Assembly: GCF_014905175.1 (NCBI RefSeq)
Contig: NC_057792.1
Span: 16,374,963-16,438,962 of the forward strand
Length of the DNA: 64,000 nucleotides
Direction of reading: 5' to 3'
Source of the DNA: Aphidius gifuensis
Taxonomy: Eukaryota > Arthropoda > Insecta > Hymenoptera > Braconidae
Shown one piece after another: positions 35,641-46,600 of this stretch (position 1 is its first letter; each line of letters starts with the position of its first letter). Both the position numbers and the translations under genes were made by a program. The notes under the pieces are model-generated. The model searched no databases and was not told the DNA's origin. It saw only the letters and a program-made list of their open reading frames with translations.

Positions 35641-36130
35641 GATATTTGATAGTGGGGTTTTTTTTTTGGAGTCGGCCGCCATTAAATTTCGACGACGGAC
35701 GACGGACACAGACTCGGCGCTGTATGCATGGGGGTTGGTTGGTTGGTTCCAGCAGGCCAGCGCGATTTCCAGTTGGTTCGTTGGAGAAACAAGAAAACAC
35801 AACGACGTGTGCTATATGTCCTCTTCTATCACTACCCCGCTGTGCCCCCCTTACCAAAGCTGCGTTTGCTGATTATGCTCCTCTCTCTCTCTCTCGTCCC
35901 TTTTGCCATTACTCTCCTCTCATTATTTTTCTCCTCTTCCTTCTCCTCCTCCTACTCCACCCCCCTTGCTGGGACCCTTTTATCTTGAGAGAAAAAAATC
36001 CACCGCCGCGCGCGCGAGAGAAGCAGCGCGATCATGGTAAACGTGGTCCAGTGTCCTTACTCTTTCTCTCTCTCTCTTTCCACTTCTCATTGCAATTTTT
36101 TATCAAACGCTGCTGGAGTGTGCTCTGGAA
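35641..36130. promoter_or_regulatory. GC-richer island, probable PlexA promoter
   Basis: The most GC-rich stretch of the window outside exons: GTCGGCCGCCATT, CGACGACGGACGACGG, GGTTGGTTGGTTGG, a CT-repeat near 35879-35900 and a CGCGCGCGAGAG run near 36007. It lies just upstream of minus-strand PlexA and in front of plus-strand SERBP1. CT/GA repeats are typical of GAGA-factor promoters in insects. The overlapping 253-codon ORF has no recognisable family. Confidence 0.5.
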
Positions 36131-36880
36131 AGAGGCAAGGGGGATTATTATCATCACTGGAAGAGAAATTTTTTATTCTCTTGCTTCAATTTTTAGCAAA
36201 CATTCATGGCATCTTGTTTATTTATTTATTTATTTTTTGGATTATGAGAGCTTTCTTTTTTTTTATTGCGATATGTCCTTTTATAAGGAATTATTTGATT
36301 GTTTCTCTCTCTCTCTCTTGATGCAATTGTTGCATACAGTTGCATACAAATTCACATATTCCATCTCTTTCTTGTGGCTACTTTTGCATTGCACAAGAAA
36401 AGGATGAAAAAAAAAATAAAATTAGATAAGAAAAAAATTATAGATGGCAGTTTTATCGGATAATTTGATTGGTTGATAAATGAAAACCTCTGTTTTATCA
36501 TTCTCGCCTTTATACATTTTGAATGTATTTTAGCTTTAAAATTATTTACGCCTTAATGATAAATCATTAATAATAACTTAATAATATTATATAAAAAATT
36601 GTTTTTGTAAATAAAAAAATTATATAATTGTTCCAAAATATCATCAACAGCCATACAATAATAAAATAAAATATAAAAAACGGAAATAACAATATGATGA
36701 TAATGTAGTTCATAAAAACTCAGCATAATGTCATTAAATTATTAAAATAAAAATAGTAAAACATTACATAATTAATATATAAATTAATAATGAAATTATG
36801 TAATTTATAATTTAATTTTTTTTCTAATATTATTTGAATAATAAATTTATTTAACAATTGTTTATTTATAAAATATAGTG
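36131..36880. other. AT-rich spacer between the PlexA island and SERBP1
   Basis: Short CTCTCTCT tract at 36304-36318 and otherwise A/T-rich sequence. Nothing recognised. Confidence 0.5.
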
Positions 36881-36887
36881 GGGGAAA

Positions 36888-36968
36888 ATGGCGCGCTGGG
36901 TTGTAGAGGACAATGCGGTAGTCTCTTTCATCAAACCAGCGGGTCTAGAACGAAACCTCGTGGGTTGA
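36888..36968 (+). other. Possible upstream ORF in the SERBP1 leader
   Basis: AAAATGG context followed by 26 codons and TGA in a comparatively GC-rich leader, 130 bases before the main ATG. It would regulate translation only if transcription starts upstream of 36888, which the sequence does not tell. Confidence 0.35.
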
Positions 36969-37100
36969 AAAAAGTCGATCGGCTAGTCGTGATCGGCCAT
37001 ATTGAAATATAACATTGAATGTCTGTGTTACACAAGGGCTCAAAAGTAGCCGTGATATTATCTCAATATCCTCAAAGAAACGAGGATAAATTCAACAATC

Positions 37101-37645
37101 ATGGAGAATCAATGCAACTTTGTTGTTGCTAATAAATTCTCATTGGCAATTGATGAGGATGAAGATCCCCTTGAATTAATTAAAGTGCGTGAACAAGAAA
37201 AAGAGGCTAAAAAAAAGGAAAAATTATCTGGTAAAGAAAATAAAAGTAAGCAACCAGAGGGTGCTAAACCAGCCGGTAACAAGCCACCAAAACCAAAAGT
37301 TATCAAAGAAAATACACAGCCACAATCAGCTAAAATTCAAGATGCCAAGAAAGATATTGGTAAGCCATTTATTATGACCTATTTATCTATATATAATGCC
37401 ATTTTTTTTATATCGGTTTTTTTTTTTCTACGTTATAATATCGGGTGTGATAATTGAGCATTTTTGGGAGGCCTCGTGTTCCAAAACATGGCGACCATCA
37501 TGATCACCTTATTTGACCTCGTGTTCAATGAATTTTTTTTTAAAATTATTATGCTATAATTTATTAATTAAAACAACCTTCTATAATTATATAAAATTAA
37601 TTAGAATATTTTTTTTATTTTAATTAATACACAATTAAAATAATT

Positions 37646-37680
<35 letters not shown>

Positions 37681-39903
37681 CCCTCGCCATTTGATGAGTA
37701 GACATGTACGAAATTTTTTTTTTTTTTTTTTCTTCGCTTTATTTATAAAACACATTTTTTTTTTTCCTGGAGGATAAAAATACAAATTAGATTAAATTAT
37801 AAAAAAAAAAAAAAAGTCCAGGATTAGTTTTTCAAGCTCCGGGGGTCTATTTGCCATACATGGGGTGTGGGGTTTTTTTTTTTTTTAGACTATGTATAAA
37901 TGCATATGTAATGAGTCTAATATATTTTATTGGTTAAATTTTAATAGTTGAAAAGAAACCTGGCCAGCCAAGACCTGCTGGTGGAGATCGCAATGTGAAA
38001 TTCTCCGGTGAATCCCGTGAAGAACGTAACAACAGACGCAATCGTGAAGATGGTGGTGAAAGACCACCACGTAATCATGATGGCCCACGTAACCATGATG
38101 GTCCACGCAATCATGATGGTCAAGTAAGACGAGGACCTCCATCTGGGTAATAAAAAATTTTAAATACAAGTTTAACTATATTAATTTTCCATATAAACTT
38201 GTGTTAATTTATATATTTTTTATTATTTTTTCTGATAGAGAAAATCGTGATTATCATCGCAATTTTAATGATGGTTCCAAAGGTGATTTTGGTGATCGTC
38301 GTGGACCACGTGGTCCACGTATGGAACGTGGTGGTGATCGCGTTGAACGTGGAGATCGTGTTGAACGTGGTGATCGCCAAGAACGTGGTGAACGCAATGA
38401 TCGTCCACGTGGTGGACCTCGCGGTGGTGGACGTGGTGGTGGTCGCGGAGGCTATGACAACCGAGGCAAACGCGAATTCGATCGTCAATCTGGTTCTGAC
38501 AAAACGTATGTTTATATTGGTTAATTATTTATATTTTTTTTTCTGTAAAATATCAGTTTGTTTTTAATAATTTCAATGTTGATTTTTTATTAATTTTTTC
38601 TTGTTGATAATTACAATGTTAATATTACTATGAATTTTCTATCATGTCTGCTAACACAGGCAACCAAGGTGAGAAAATTATTGAGCAATTGTTATCATTT
38701 TATTATTGTAATTGTTGTTTTGATTATTTTTGATTTTTTAAATTGTTGTTTTAACCTTTTTTTTACTTGAAAAAATTTAAAAAATAATATTGTCTGGTAA
38801 CTTGTGTTAAAAGAAAAAAAAAAATTAATTATGACAGGCATGGTTACAGTGGGGTTAAACCAGTCGACAAGAAGGATGGCGCTGGAAGCCACAACTGGGG
38901 AACCCACAATGATGAAATTGAGTAAGAACTCATTTTCTTGATGATTAATTATCACTAACATTCAACACTTGCCTGTCAATTTTTTTTTTTTATTTTTTTT
39001 TTTATTGGACAATGAATTTTAAATACTAAAACTTTGATTATTTACTATTTTGTTAACTAATAATCCTTATCAATTGTTTATTTTCTTCTAAATTTGATAA
39101 AAAATTTGTCAAAATGTTAATTAATTTTTGTTTTAATTTTTAATCAGAGAAAGCATGAATCCTGAAAGCCAAGATTCTTGGGGAACTGATAAACCAGAGG
39201 GTGAAGTTAAAGCTGCATCAACTGAAGTCAAAGAAGGTGAAACACCAGCTGAAGGTGTTGCACCAACTGGTGATGCACCAGCTGAAGATGCACCAATTGA
39301 TGAAGAAGCCAAGAAATTAACTTTGGATGAATACAAAGCATTACGTGGACAACGTGCCAAGCCAACTTTCAATTTACGTAAAGCTGGTGAGGGTGAAGAT
39401 TTAACACGCTGGAAGAAAATGTATGCTCTTGAAAAAAAGAAGGAAGGTGCTGAGGAAGAAGAAGAAGATGAAGAGGAAGAATACGACTTGACTGTTGAAT
39501 ATCCTCAACGTGTTGGAAGACAAAAACGTGTATTTGATATTGAAATACAATTTGCTGATTCAAGACGTGGTGGTGGTGGACGTGGAGGACGTCCTGGTCG
39601 TGGACCACGTGGTGATCGTCCCGCTGGACGTGGATTTAATCGTGATCGTGGAGCACCAAGAGATGTTGCTCCAAGAGATGCTGCTGAACCTCGTGGGCCA
39701 GCTGTAAGTTGATTAATCTTTTTCTTTACATTTTTACAATTTATTTATTTGCTTATAAATTAAATTTTTTTTTCTTGCATTTTATTTATTAGGATGCTCC
39801 AAAGCCTGCACCAGTTCAAGCTGAACAAAGAGCCCCACGTGGTGGTGGCCGTCAAAACGCTCCAAAGGTTGAAGATGAGCATGACTTCCCTTCATTGCGT
39901 TAA
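37101..39903 (+). CDS. SERBP1: SERBP1/HABP4-family RNA-binding protein (vig/vig2 homologue)
   Basis: Seven exons: 37101-37359, 37948-38146, 38239-38505, 38660-38668, 38838-38921, 39148-39703 and 39793-39903, encoding 494 aa. Family landmarks in order: NKFSLAIDEDEDPLELI at the N-terminus, a basic Lys/Pro-rich region, RGG-rich repeats, RGKREFDRQSGSDKT, GYSGVKPVDKKDGAGSHNWG, LTLDEYKALRGQRAKPTFNLRK, a second RGG block and the acidic end DEHDFPSLR. Members bind ribosomes and mRNA, clamp idle 80S ribosomes in place of mRNA, and in flies (Vig, Vig2) associate with RISC and heterochromatin. Exon 4 has only nine bases and is frame-neutral. A strong but frame-breaking donor CAAGTAAGA lies inside exon 2 at 38124. 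Intron 1 contains a 33-base T run. Confidence 0.95.
37648..37680. repeat. 33-base poly-T run in SERBP1 intron 1
   Basis: An uninterrupted T homopolymer, flanked by other T- and A-rich runs. Its length is prone to polymerase or assembly error. Confidence 0.9.
38660..38668 (+). other. SERBP1: 9-nt microexon of SERBP1
   Basis: Bases GCAACCAAG lie between a CTAACACAG acceptor and a GTGAGA donor. They join AC|G-CAA-CCA-AG|G and add Q-P-R within the conserved KT(QPR)HGYSGVK stretch. Leaving it out keeps the frame (KTHGYSGVK). Confidence 0.7.
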
Positions 39904-40760
39904 GCTTTGATATTAAAAATATCTTTTCTTAATTACCATCCTCATCATAAACAACAACAACAACAACAACAGTAACAACAAAAACAACAACAACAAAAAA
40001 CAAATTTAAAAATAAAAAAATAACAAAATAAGTTGACAAAAAAATCGAAAACTAATAAAAAAACAAAAAAAATAAATAAAAAACCAAGTCCCTCTTTTAC
40101 CATCCATCTACCATTTGCAGAACCAAGAAATTAGAAGTGCAGAAAGAGTACGAGTGTATAATGAAACTTTTAAGGGATATTAATAATAAATTTAAAAATA
40201 ATACAAAAAAAAAAAAAATGTATTTCTATATAAGAAAATGAAATTTTTAAATCATAGATAGACTAAGATTTTTGGCTTATATAGAAATATATGATCGTGA
40301 TACATTTCAATACTAACGAATGAAATTTTGATGATTGAATCATCAGTTTTCTCATGAAAGACCCCACTTAGTTATCTATAATTTGTTATAAGAATCAAGG
40401 GTAATATTGACACCCAATTAACAACAGTAATAATAATTATAAATATTAATAATTTGAGAAATATTATCAAACTTTTCATCGTGGTATAAAAATTTTGTCA
40501 ATCGACTGTATATTCGATACATGTTGTTTTTTTTCTTATTTTTTTTTTCTTTTGCTCGTTTTTATTTCTAATGTTTTTTTAGTAATGTGTGTAAATAACG
40601 ATATTTACAAATAAAAATGTCACAAAAATAGTGAGAATACAATGTTTTTTTTTTTTACTTCTATTATTGTAATAAAAAGAAAAAAAAAACACAAAAAAAA
40701 AAAAAAGGCAAATTTCTCTAATTTCTTAATTATTCAAGATAATAAAATTAAAATTAATAA
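39904..40760 (+). other. SERBP1 3' UTR with a predicted hairpin
   Basis: CAACAACAA repeats directly follow the stop. TATTTCTATATAAG (40221-40234) and CTTATATAGAAATA (40276-40289) are perfect 14-bp inverted arms around a 41-base loop. An ACAAATAAAAATG poly(A)-signal-like sequence lies near 40609. Confidence 0.55.
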
Positions 40761-43611
40761 ACTTACCTTTTTTTTTTTTAATTTTAATTCTTTTCTTAAT
40801 TTCACGAAATAATTCTTGTAATTTTAGAAATATATATTTTTATTTAATAATAATGTATAAATAATGTTTTCGATCAATTAAAAAGAGAAAAAAAATCAGT
40901 AATTTTTTCTTTCATTTCTTAATTTCTCCATATAAATTTGACAAACAATTATTGATTGATCCATGTCATTAGAAAAATAATATTAATAACTAGACATTTT
41001 TTTAATAACAAATAGATTTGATTATTTTTCCTCAGCTAAAAGGAAAAACTTAACCTTAAAATTACCATGAGGCCATGGAATTAATTTCTGAGTCTAAATT
41101 GAAATTAATCTCAGTCATGATTCATCAAGATAATGGACTTTTGGTAGACGTCCTGGTGAAGTTACTGATTGTCCATCAATACTCATATGAAGGGATGTGT
41201 TGCATCATTTGAAGGGATGGAAATGGTACTTTCAACATCATAAAAAAATAACAGCATTTGTCCAAGATCACATCTTGAGACAAGCAAGCTTTTACCAATT
41301 GAACAGCTGAACCTCCTGGACTCTTGGGTACTTGTACATACTAATTATGAATCAAAGAATTTTACTCCAATTTTAATTTAAATATAACAAGTTTTTAAAA
41401 ATATAATAATTAGTTGAGTGATCATATTATCTATTAATTTTTAAAATACATATTCCAAAGATAAATAAAATAAATAAATATCAATTAACATTTTTATTTT
41501 TAACTTTTTAAAAATATTTAATAAATTTAACTATTAATTTTTATTAAATAAAAAAAACTAAATACAATTAATTGTATAACAAATATTAAATTTACAAATA
41601 AAATTTTCAATTAATAAAAATTTTGTTTACTAAGTATATATTTAAAAGAAAAAAAATTTATAAAATAAAAAAGTTTAAATTATTTTTGTTGCAGACGATC
41701 GTACACTTTCAGATGATCTAAATTACATGACATGAAAAAGTGTACATAACTCAGTAACTTTAACAAAAAGGTCACCACAAATATTCAAAGTTCCTTTAAT
41801 TATTTAAAGTCTATTAATATATATATAATTCATCATTAAAAAATAGAGAAAAAAAAACATTATTATCATGTTTGATATTTGATACAATCATTTTGTTAAT
41901 TATCATTTGATAATTAACATTAAATTTTAAATTTAATCATTAATTAAATATATTCATTTGGCTTTTTAAATAGTCATTATTATTATTTTGTTTTTGGAGT
42001 AACTGGGGACAAGTGATGCTTAGAAAATACTCATCAACATGTGAACATGGTAAAGATGGGTAAAGACGAAATGGTTATCTGGTTCTAGCCAGAAATAGTC
42101 GAGAGCAACATTTTACTCTACCATCATCATTTCTACCAATACCCCCACTGTTAATTTTCTTGTAAACTTATTCTTGTTTCGAAAATCTTTTTTCTTTTTT
42201 TTTTTTTCGATTTTTTTTTTTTTTGTTTTTTTTAAAACCACACACACAAAGCAACTTCTATATCAATCTACGTTAATTTTTCGTTGTGCTATTTTTCAAC
42301 CGGGTAGAGTGCTGTTTCCATCACCAGGTCAATCTTAAAATTCTCCGGTTTTTTTTTCCTATGTACCTGATATTTAAAAAACAATACAATAAATCATTTG
42401 AAAAATTATTTTCTAAAAAAAATGTGTTGATAATATTATCAAAGAAATTTCTGGTAATTTCAAATATAAATTTCTTTTTTTTTTCTTCTTTTTTTCAAGT
42501 GTATTAATATAAGTGTTAAAAAATTTAAATAAAATTCAGTGAAACAATATTAAAAATTAATTATTTATCTACAATTTTTTTTTGAGAAATAAATTCAAGT
42601 TAAATTGTGTTTTTAATAATGAAATATTAGAAATTATATTAGCCCATGAAAACAACCAATATAGCAAGTTTAAAATTTACTTTTATTTTTTTTATTTTTA
42701 TTATTTATGTATATATATATTTATTTTGTCTATTTACCGCGAGGCCTCCTAGCCACGGCTCAACCAGCCGCCACGGAAGTACCAAAAATAAACTTGTTTC
42801 ATATACTGATACTCATTTTAAGTTTGTTCATGTGCCGGATATTTAATAACATTCAATTAATATCAATAATAATTTAATAATAATCCAAAACTTAATTAAT
42901 TCAAAAAATAATTTCATTAGTAATTTCTATTAAATTAACACAAGCTTTTATTTCTGCCACAAAAAAATATTGTAGATTCAAATAATAAAATTATAAATAG
43001 ATAATTATTAATCAATGATAAATAATTTATAAAAAAAATTTAAATAATTAAAATAATAATCTACAGGTTGAAGATAACACAAGAAAAATATATTCAAACA
43101 ATATATTTTCGAAAATTGTATAAAAATAAAAAAAATTACCTGAGTGAATGAAAAAAACAAAAAAAAAAAAATTACAGAAAGCATGGTACCACGTTTATTG
43201 AGACAAGTGAAATAATAATAAAAAATAAATAAATAAAAAATAACGCAAGCGCAAAAGACAAACGATAAAAAAAGGGGTTGTTGATTTTCAGAGTATCTCG
43301 AGCTTTTAGTATTGAGTCTGTTGTACAAGGGTGAAAGCTTGCAAGCCAAATTATAAAAATATATTAATTTATTTAAAATCATTCAAGGATAAAAATTTTT
43401 AAAAATGCAAATACATGATTGGTTAACGTGACTCGTAAATATTTTCTTTGATATCATATAAAGTTTAATTTATTTTGACTTTAAAAAAATAATTAAAAGT
43501 GGATGGAAGTGGAGACAGTGATTTGGATGATAACAATAAAATATAAATTACAATTTGAGTTAATAGTGATAAGTTAATAATAACATTTGATTGGAAACAC
43601 GAGGCTTGAGG
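40761..43611. promoter_or_regulatory. Intergenic region and RyR upstream/5' UTR
   Basis: 2.85 kb of mostly AT-rich DNA. Two islands stand out: 41040-41345 (unusually balanced composition; no consistent reading frame I can recognise) and 41995-42160 (just upstream of RyR, a promoter or 5' exon candidate). A 9-bp inverted pair GTACACTTT/AAAGTGTAC is at 41701-41745. The RyR 5' UTR joins the ATG at 43612 in GAGGATGGC context. Confidence 0.45.
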
Positions 43612-46600
43612 ATGGCTGACAGCGAGGGTGGATCCGAGCAGGATGATGTATCCTTTCTCCGTACGGTTAGTTAAAAATTTTACAATACTAATTAATAATA
43701 ATTACTATATTTATTTTATAAATAAAAAGCTTAGTAATATAATTTTTTCAATCGAAAGAATTAATTGAATTCTATTTTTCTTTTTTTAAATTTCTATTCT
43801 TTTTGTTATTTTGTTTTTTTATTGATATGATTTAATTTATTGATAAATAAATAAATGAATAAATATTGATATTCAATTTGTTAAATTTAATATTCAATGC
43901 ACAGAGATGATGAAAAAAAGAATATATTTATCGGGCAATAAAAAAACCTTGACCCTGACACCATAGTAAAATCTTGATGTTAAATATTTTTTTAATATAA
44001 TATTTAAAATACATCAAGGGATGTATTATGTTCAATGAAAGCACGTGCACCAATTAATTACGATGATAACAATGTGTTTTATAAATAATTATTATTGATA
44101 ATTGAGCAATTATGTATGAAGAATAAAAAAAAAAAAGATTCTTTGTGATAACAGCATTATTTTAATTTAACTTTGTTATAATTTTGCGTCATTGCGGTCT
44201 ATTGTTTCAGCATATTTATTTCTTTTTTTAAAATACAATTCTCAAGCTCTATATAATTCCAAGTTTATAAAAATAAAAAATAAAAAAACACCATGTTAAA
44301 TCGCACACGCCAATGACCATACGAACCGATAAGTTACTTTTTATAGATTACGAAGGACGAAGCTTCTTTTTTTATAAATTAATAAACATAAAAAAAAAAT
44401 TATACGATAATTTATATTAATAGTAAATAAATTATAATATTAATAAACATATTTTTTTTTATTGTTAAAATACAATATAAAAGTTTTTTCTTTTTTTTTT
44501 TCATAAAAAAAAAAACAAGTAAATCTTTAATTTTATATTTTTACTAAAATTTTATAATTTAATTTTAATTTTGTGATGGTAATTTGCTGCTTTTGTTGAT
44601 CAATTTCCAAAGTAATATGACTTAATGAGCCGGTTAATTAAAGACACGTGTGTATCAATGTGTTTTAGATTGAAATTATCAAATGTTTCAGCTTAAATTT
44701 GACTTAGTTGTTGAATAATTTATTTAAAAAAAAAATTTCTACCTGAAAAAAAAATGATAAAATAAATTATTTATCAAAGATGTTTAATTTATTAAAAATT
44801 ATAATTTCATTATTTTATTTACCATTTGTTTATCTTCAACATTTACCACGTCGTTTTTTAGATTTTTTTTGTCTTTTTGCACTTTCAGCTCTAGCTCTTT
44901 TAATATAATCAGCTTTTTCTTTATCAGACAAACTACACCATTTTTTACCAGCTTCACGTGCAACTTCAGTTACTTTTCTAGTTGGATTATCAAATAGCAT
45001 ACACAAATAATATATTATAAATGGATTTACTGAAATTGGTATTTTCTTTTTTTTACTACGACGTTTTTTTCCTTTATCTGGTTTACAATCACATGCTCTT
45101 CCTTTTTGTTTTTTAGTTTTTTTAATTTTTTTTTGTTCGGGACATGGATTTTCCTGTTTTTTTGGTGGACATGATTTATCTGGTTCAGTTTTTGTTTTCC
45201 AAAATAATTCTGTTTCTGGACCGTTTGGTATTTCATCAATTGGTCCTTCGTCAATTATTTCTCTATAAAACAGATAAATTAATTAAATTAAATAATAATT
45301 ACAAGTCTTAAATATATTTTATAATTTAATTTTAATATTTAAATTTCAGCCTATAAAGTCTAAAAAAAAATATGCAAATTGGAGCTTAGGCATAATGCCA
45401 ATGCAAAAATTATTATTTTCTTTCAACAACCGACATAGTTTTTACATTTTTTTTCTATTCACATCAACACACCAGTTGATTGATAAATTTAATCAAGTCG
45501 TAGCTTTAACCTTGAATATTCCATCATTATTTTCTCATAAATTGATTTTTTAAATTTACAAAATATGTCAAATTAAAAAACATAAAAATAACAAAATTAA
45601 TAAATAAGGTTAATAAGATTTTCTAAATTTTAAATTTTAAAACACTTGCCTATAATCTCTACCATCATTTTCATAATCATCCATAATGCTTGATTAACTT
45701 AAAATTTTTTTGACTCTATTTACAATTAAATAATTTATTATTTTTTTAAAAAAATACTAAAAATTTTTTTCTTCATTTATTATTATATAAATTTTATTTA
45801 AAAAAGTGTGAACTTTGCGGAAAATTAAAACAATTGAATTGTCATTTTGTAAAAAATAATATTAAATATATTTATCATTATTATTATTATTTTTAGCCTT
45901 GAAAAATGTTAAATAAATTTTGTGAATTTTTTTAAATTTCAAATGATTAATTTGTAATATTGATTTTTATTTTTTATATATTTTTTTTTCGTTTTATTTT
46001 GGTTAATTTTTTTCTTTGTCATCAAGCTGCTGATGATATCTGCACATGGATCATTTGGCAAAGTTTTATATTGAAAAATATTTTCAATTTACATGACTGT
46101 TTTATTTATTTTTATTTTTTTCAATGACAAATAAACACGCAATATTTATTAGCACAAGTCGATCCACTTTATTGATTATTTTCTTTTAAATTTTATCGTT
46201 ATATTTATCTTTTTAGTCATCTAATCATTAAGCGTTATTTAAAATTTGTATATTTATACCAAAAGATAATATTTAGATTTTCTTATTTTACTTAATAAAA
46301 AATATAAATAAAATATTATGATAATTTTTTTATGCAGATGATTTTTAAAAGTATCAACAATTGTCCTAGATTTTTTTTTCTTTAAAAACTTTGTAAATTG
46401 AGAAAAAAAATAATAACAAAAATAATACACAACTAGGATGTGTTAAATATTTGCTTTACATCCTTGACCTAATATTTTGTATTCAAAAAATTTTTACAAA
46501 ATAGTAGGCATATTTAAAAATTAAAAAAAAAAAATTGAAATAATTTTTTTTCTTCTCACAAATATAAATTGTCTATTTAAAATAATTTCGATATTAAAAT

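Noticed and set aside
35646..36407. 253-codon plus-strand ORF with several long overlapping ORFs on both strands
   Set aside because: Rich in simple runs (Ser-Leu from CT repeats, poly-Phe), no family signature and no splice or start context. The GC-richer promoter island explains the lack of stops.
45027..45254. 75-codon minus-strand ORF within the nested gene
   Set aside because: Wrong frame; the frame encoding the Cys/Lys-rich and HMG-like protein is longer, spliced and closes correctly.
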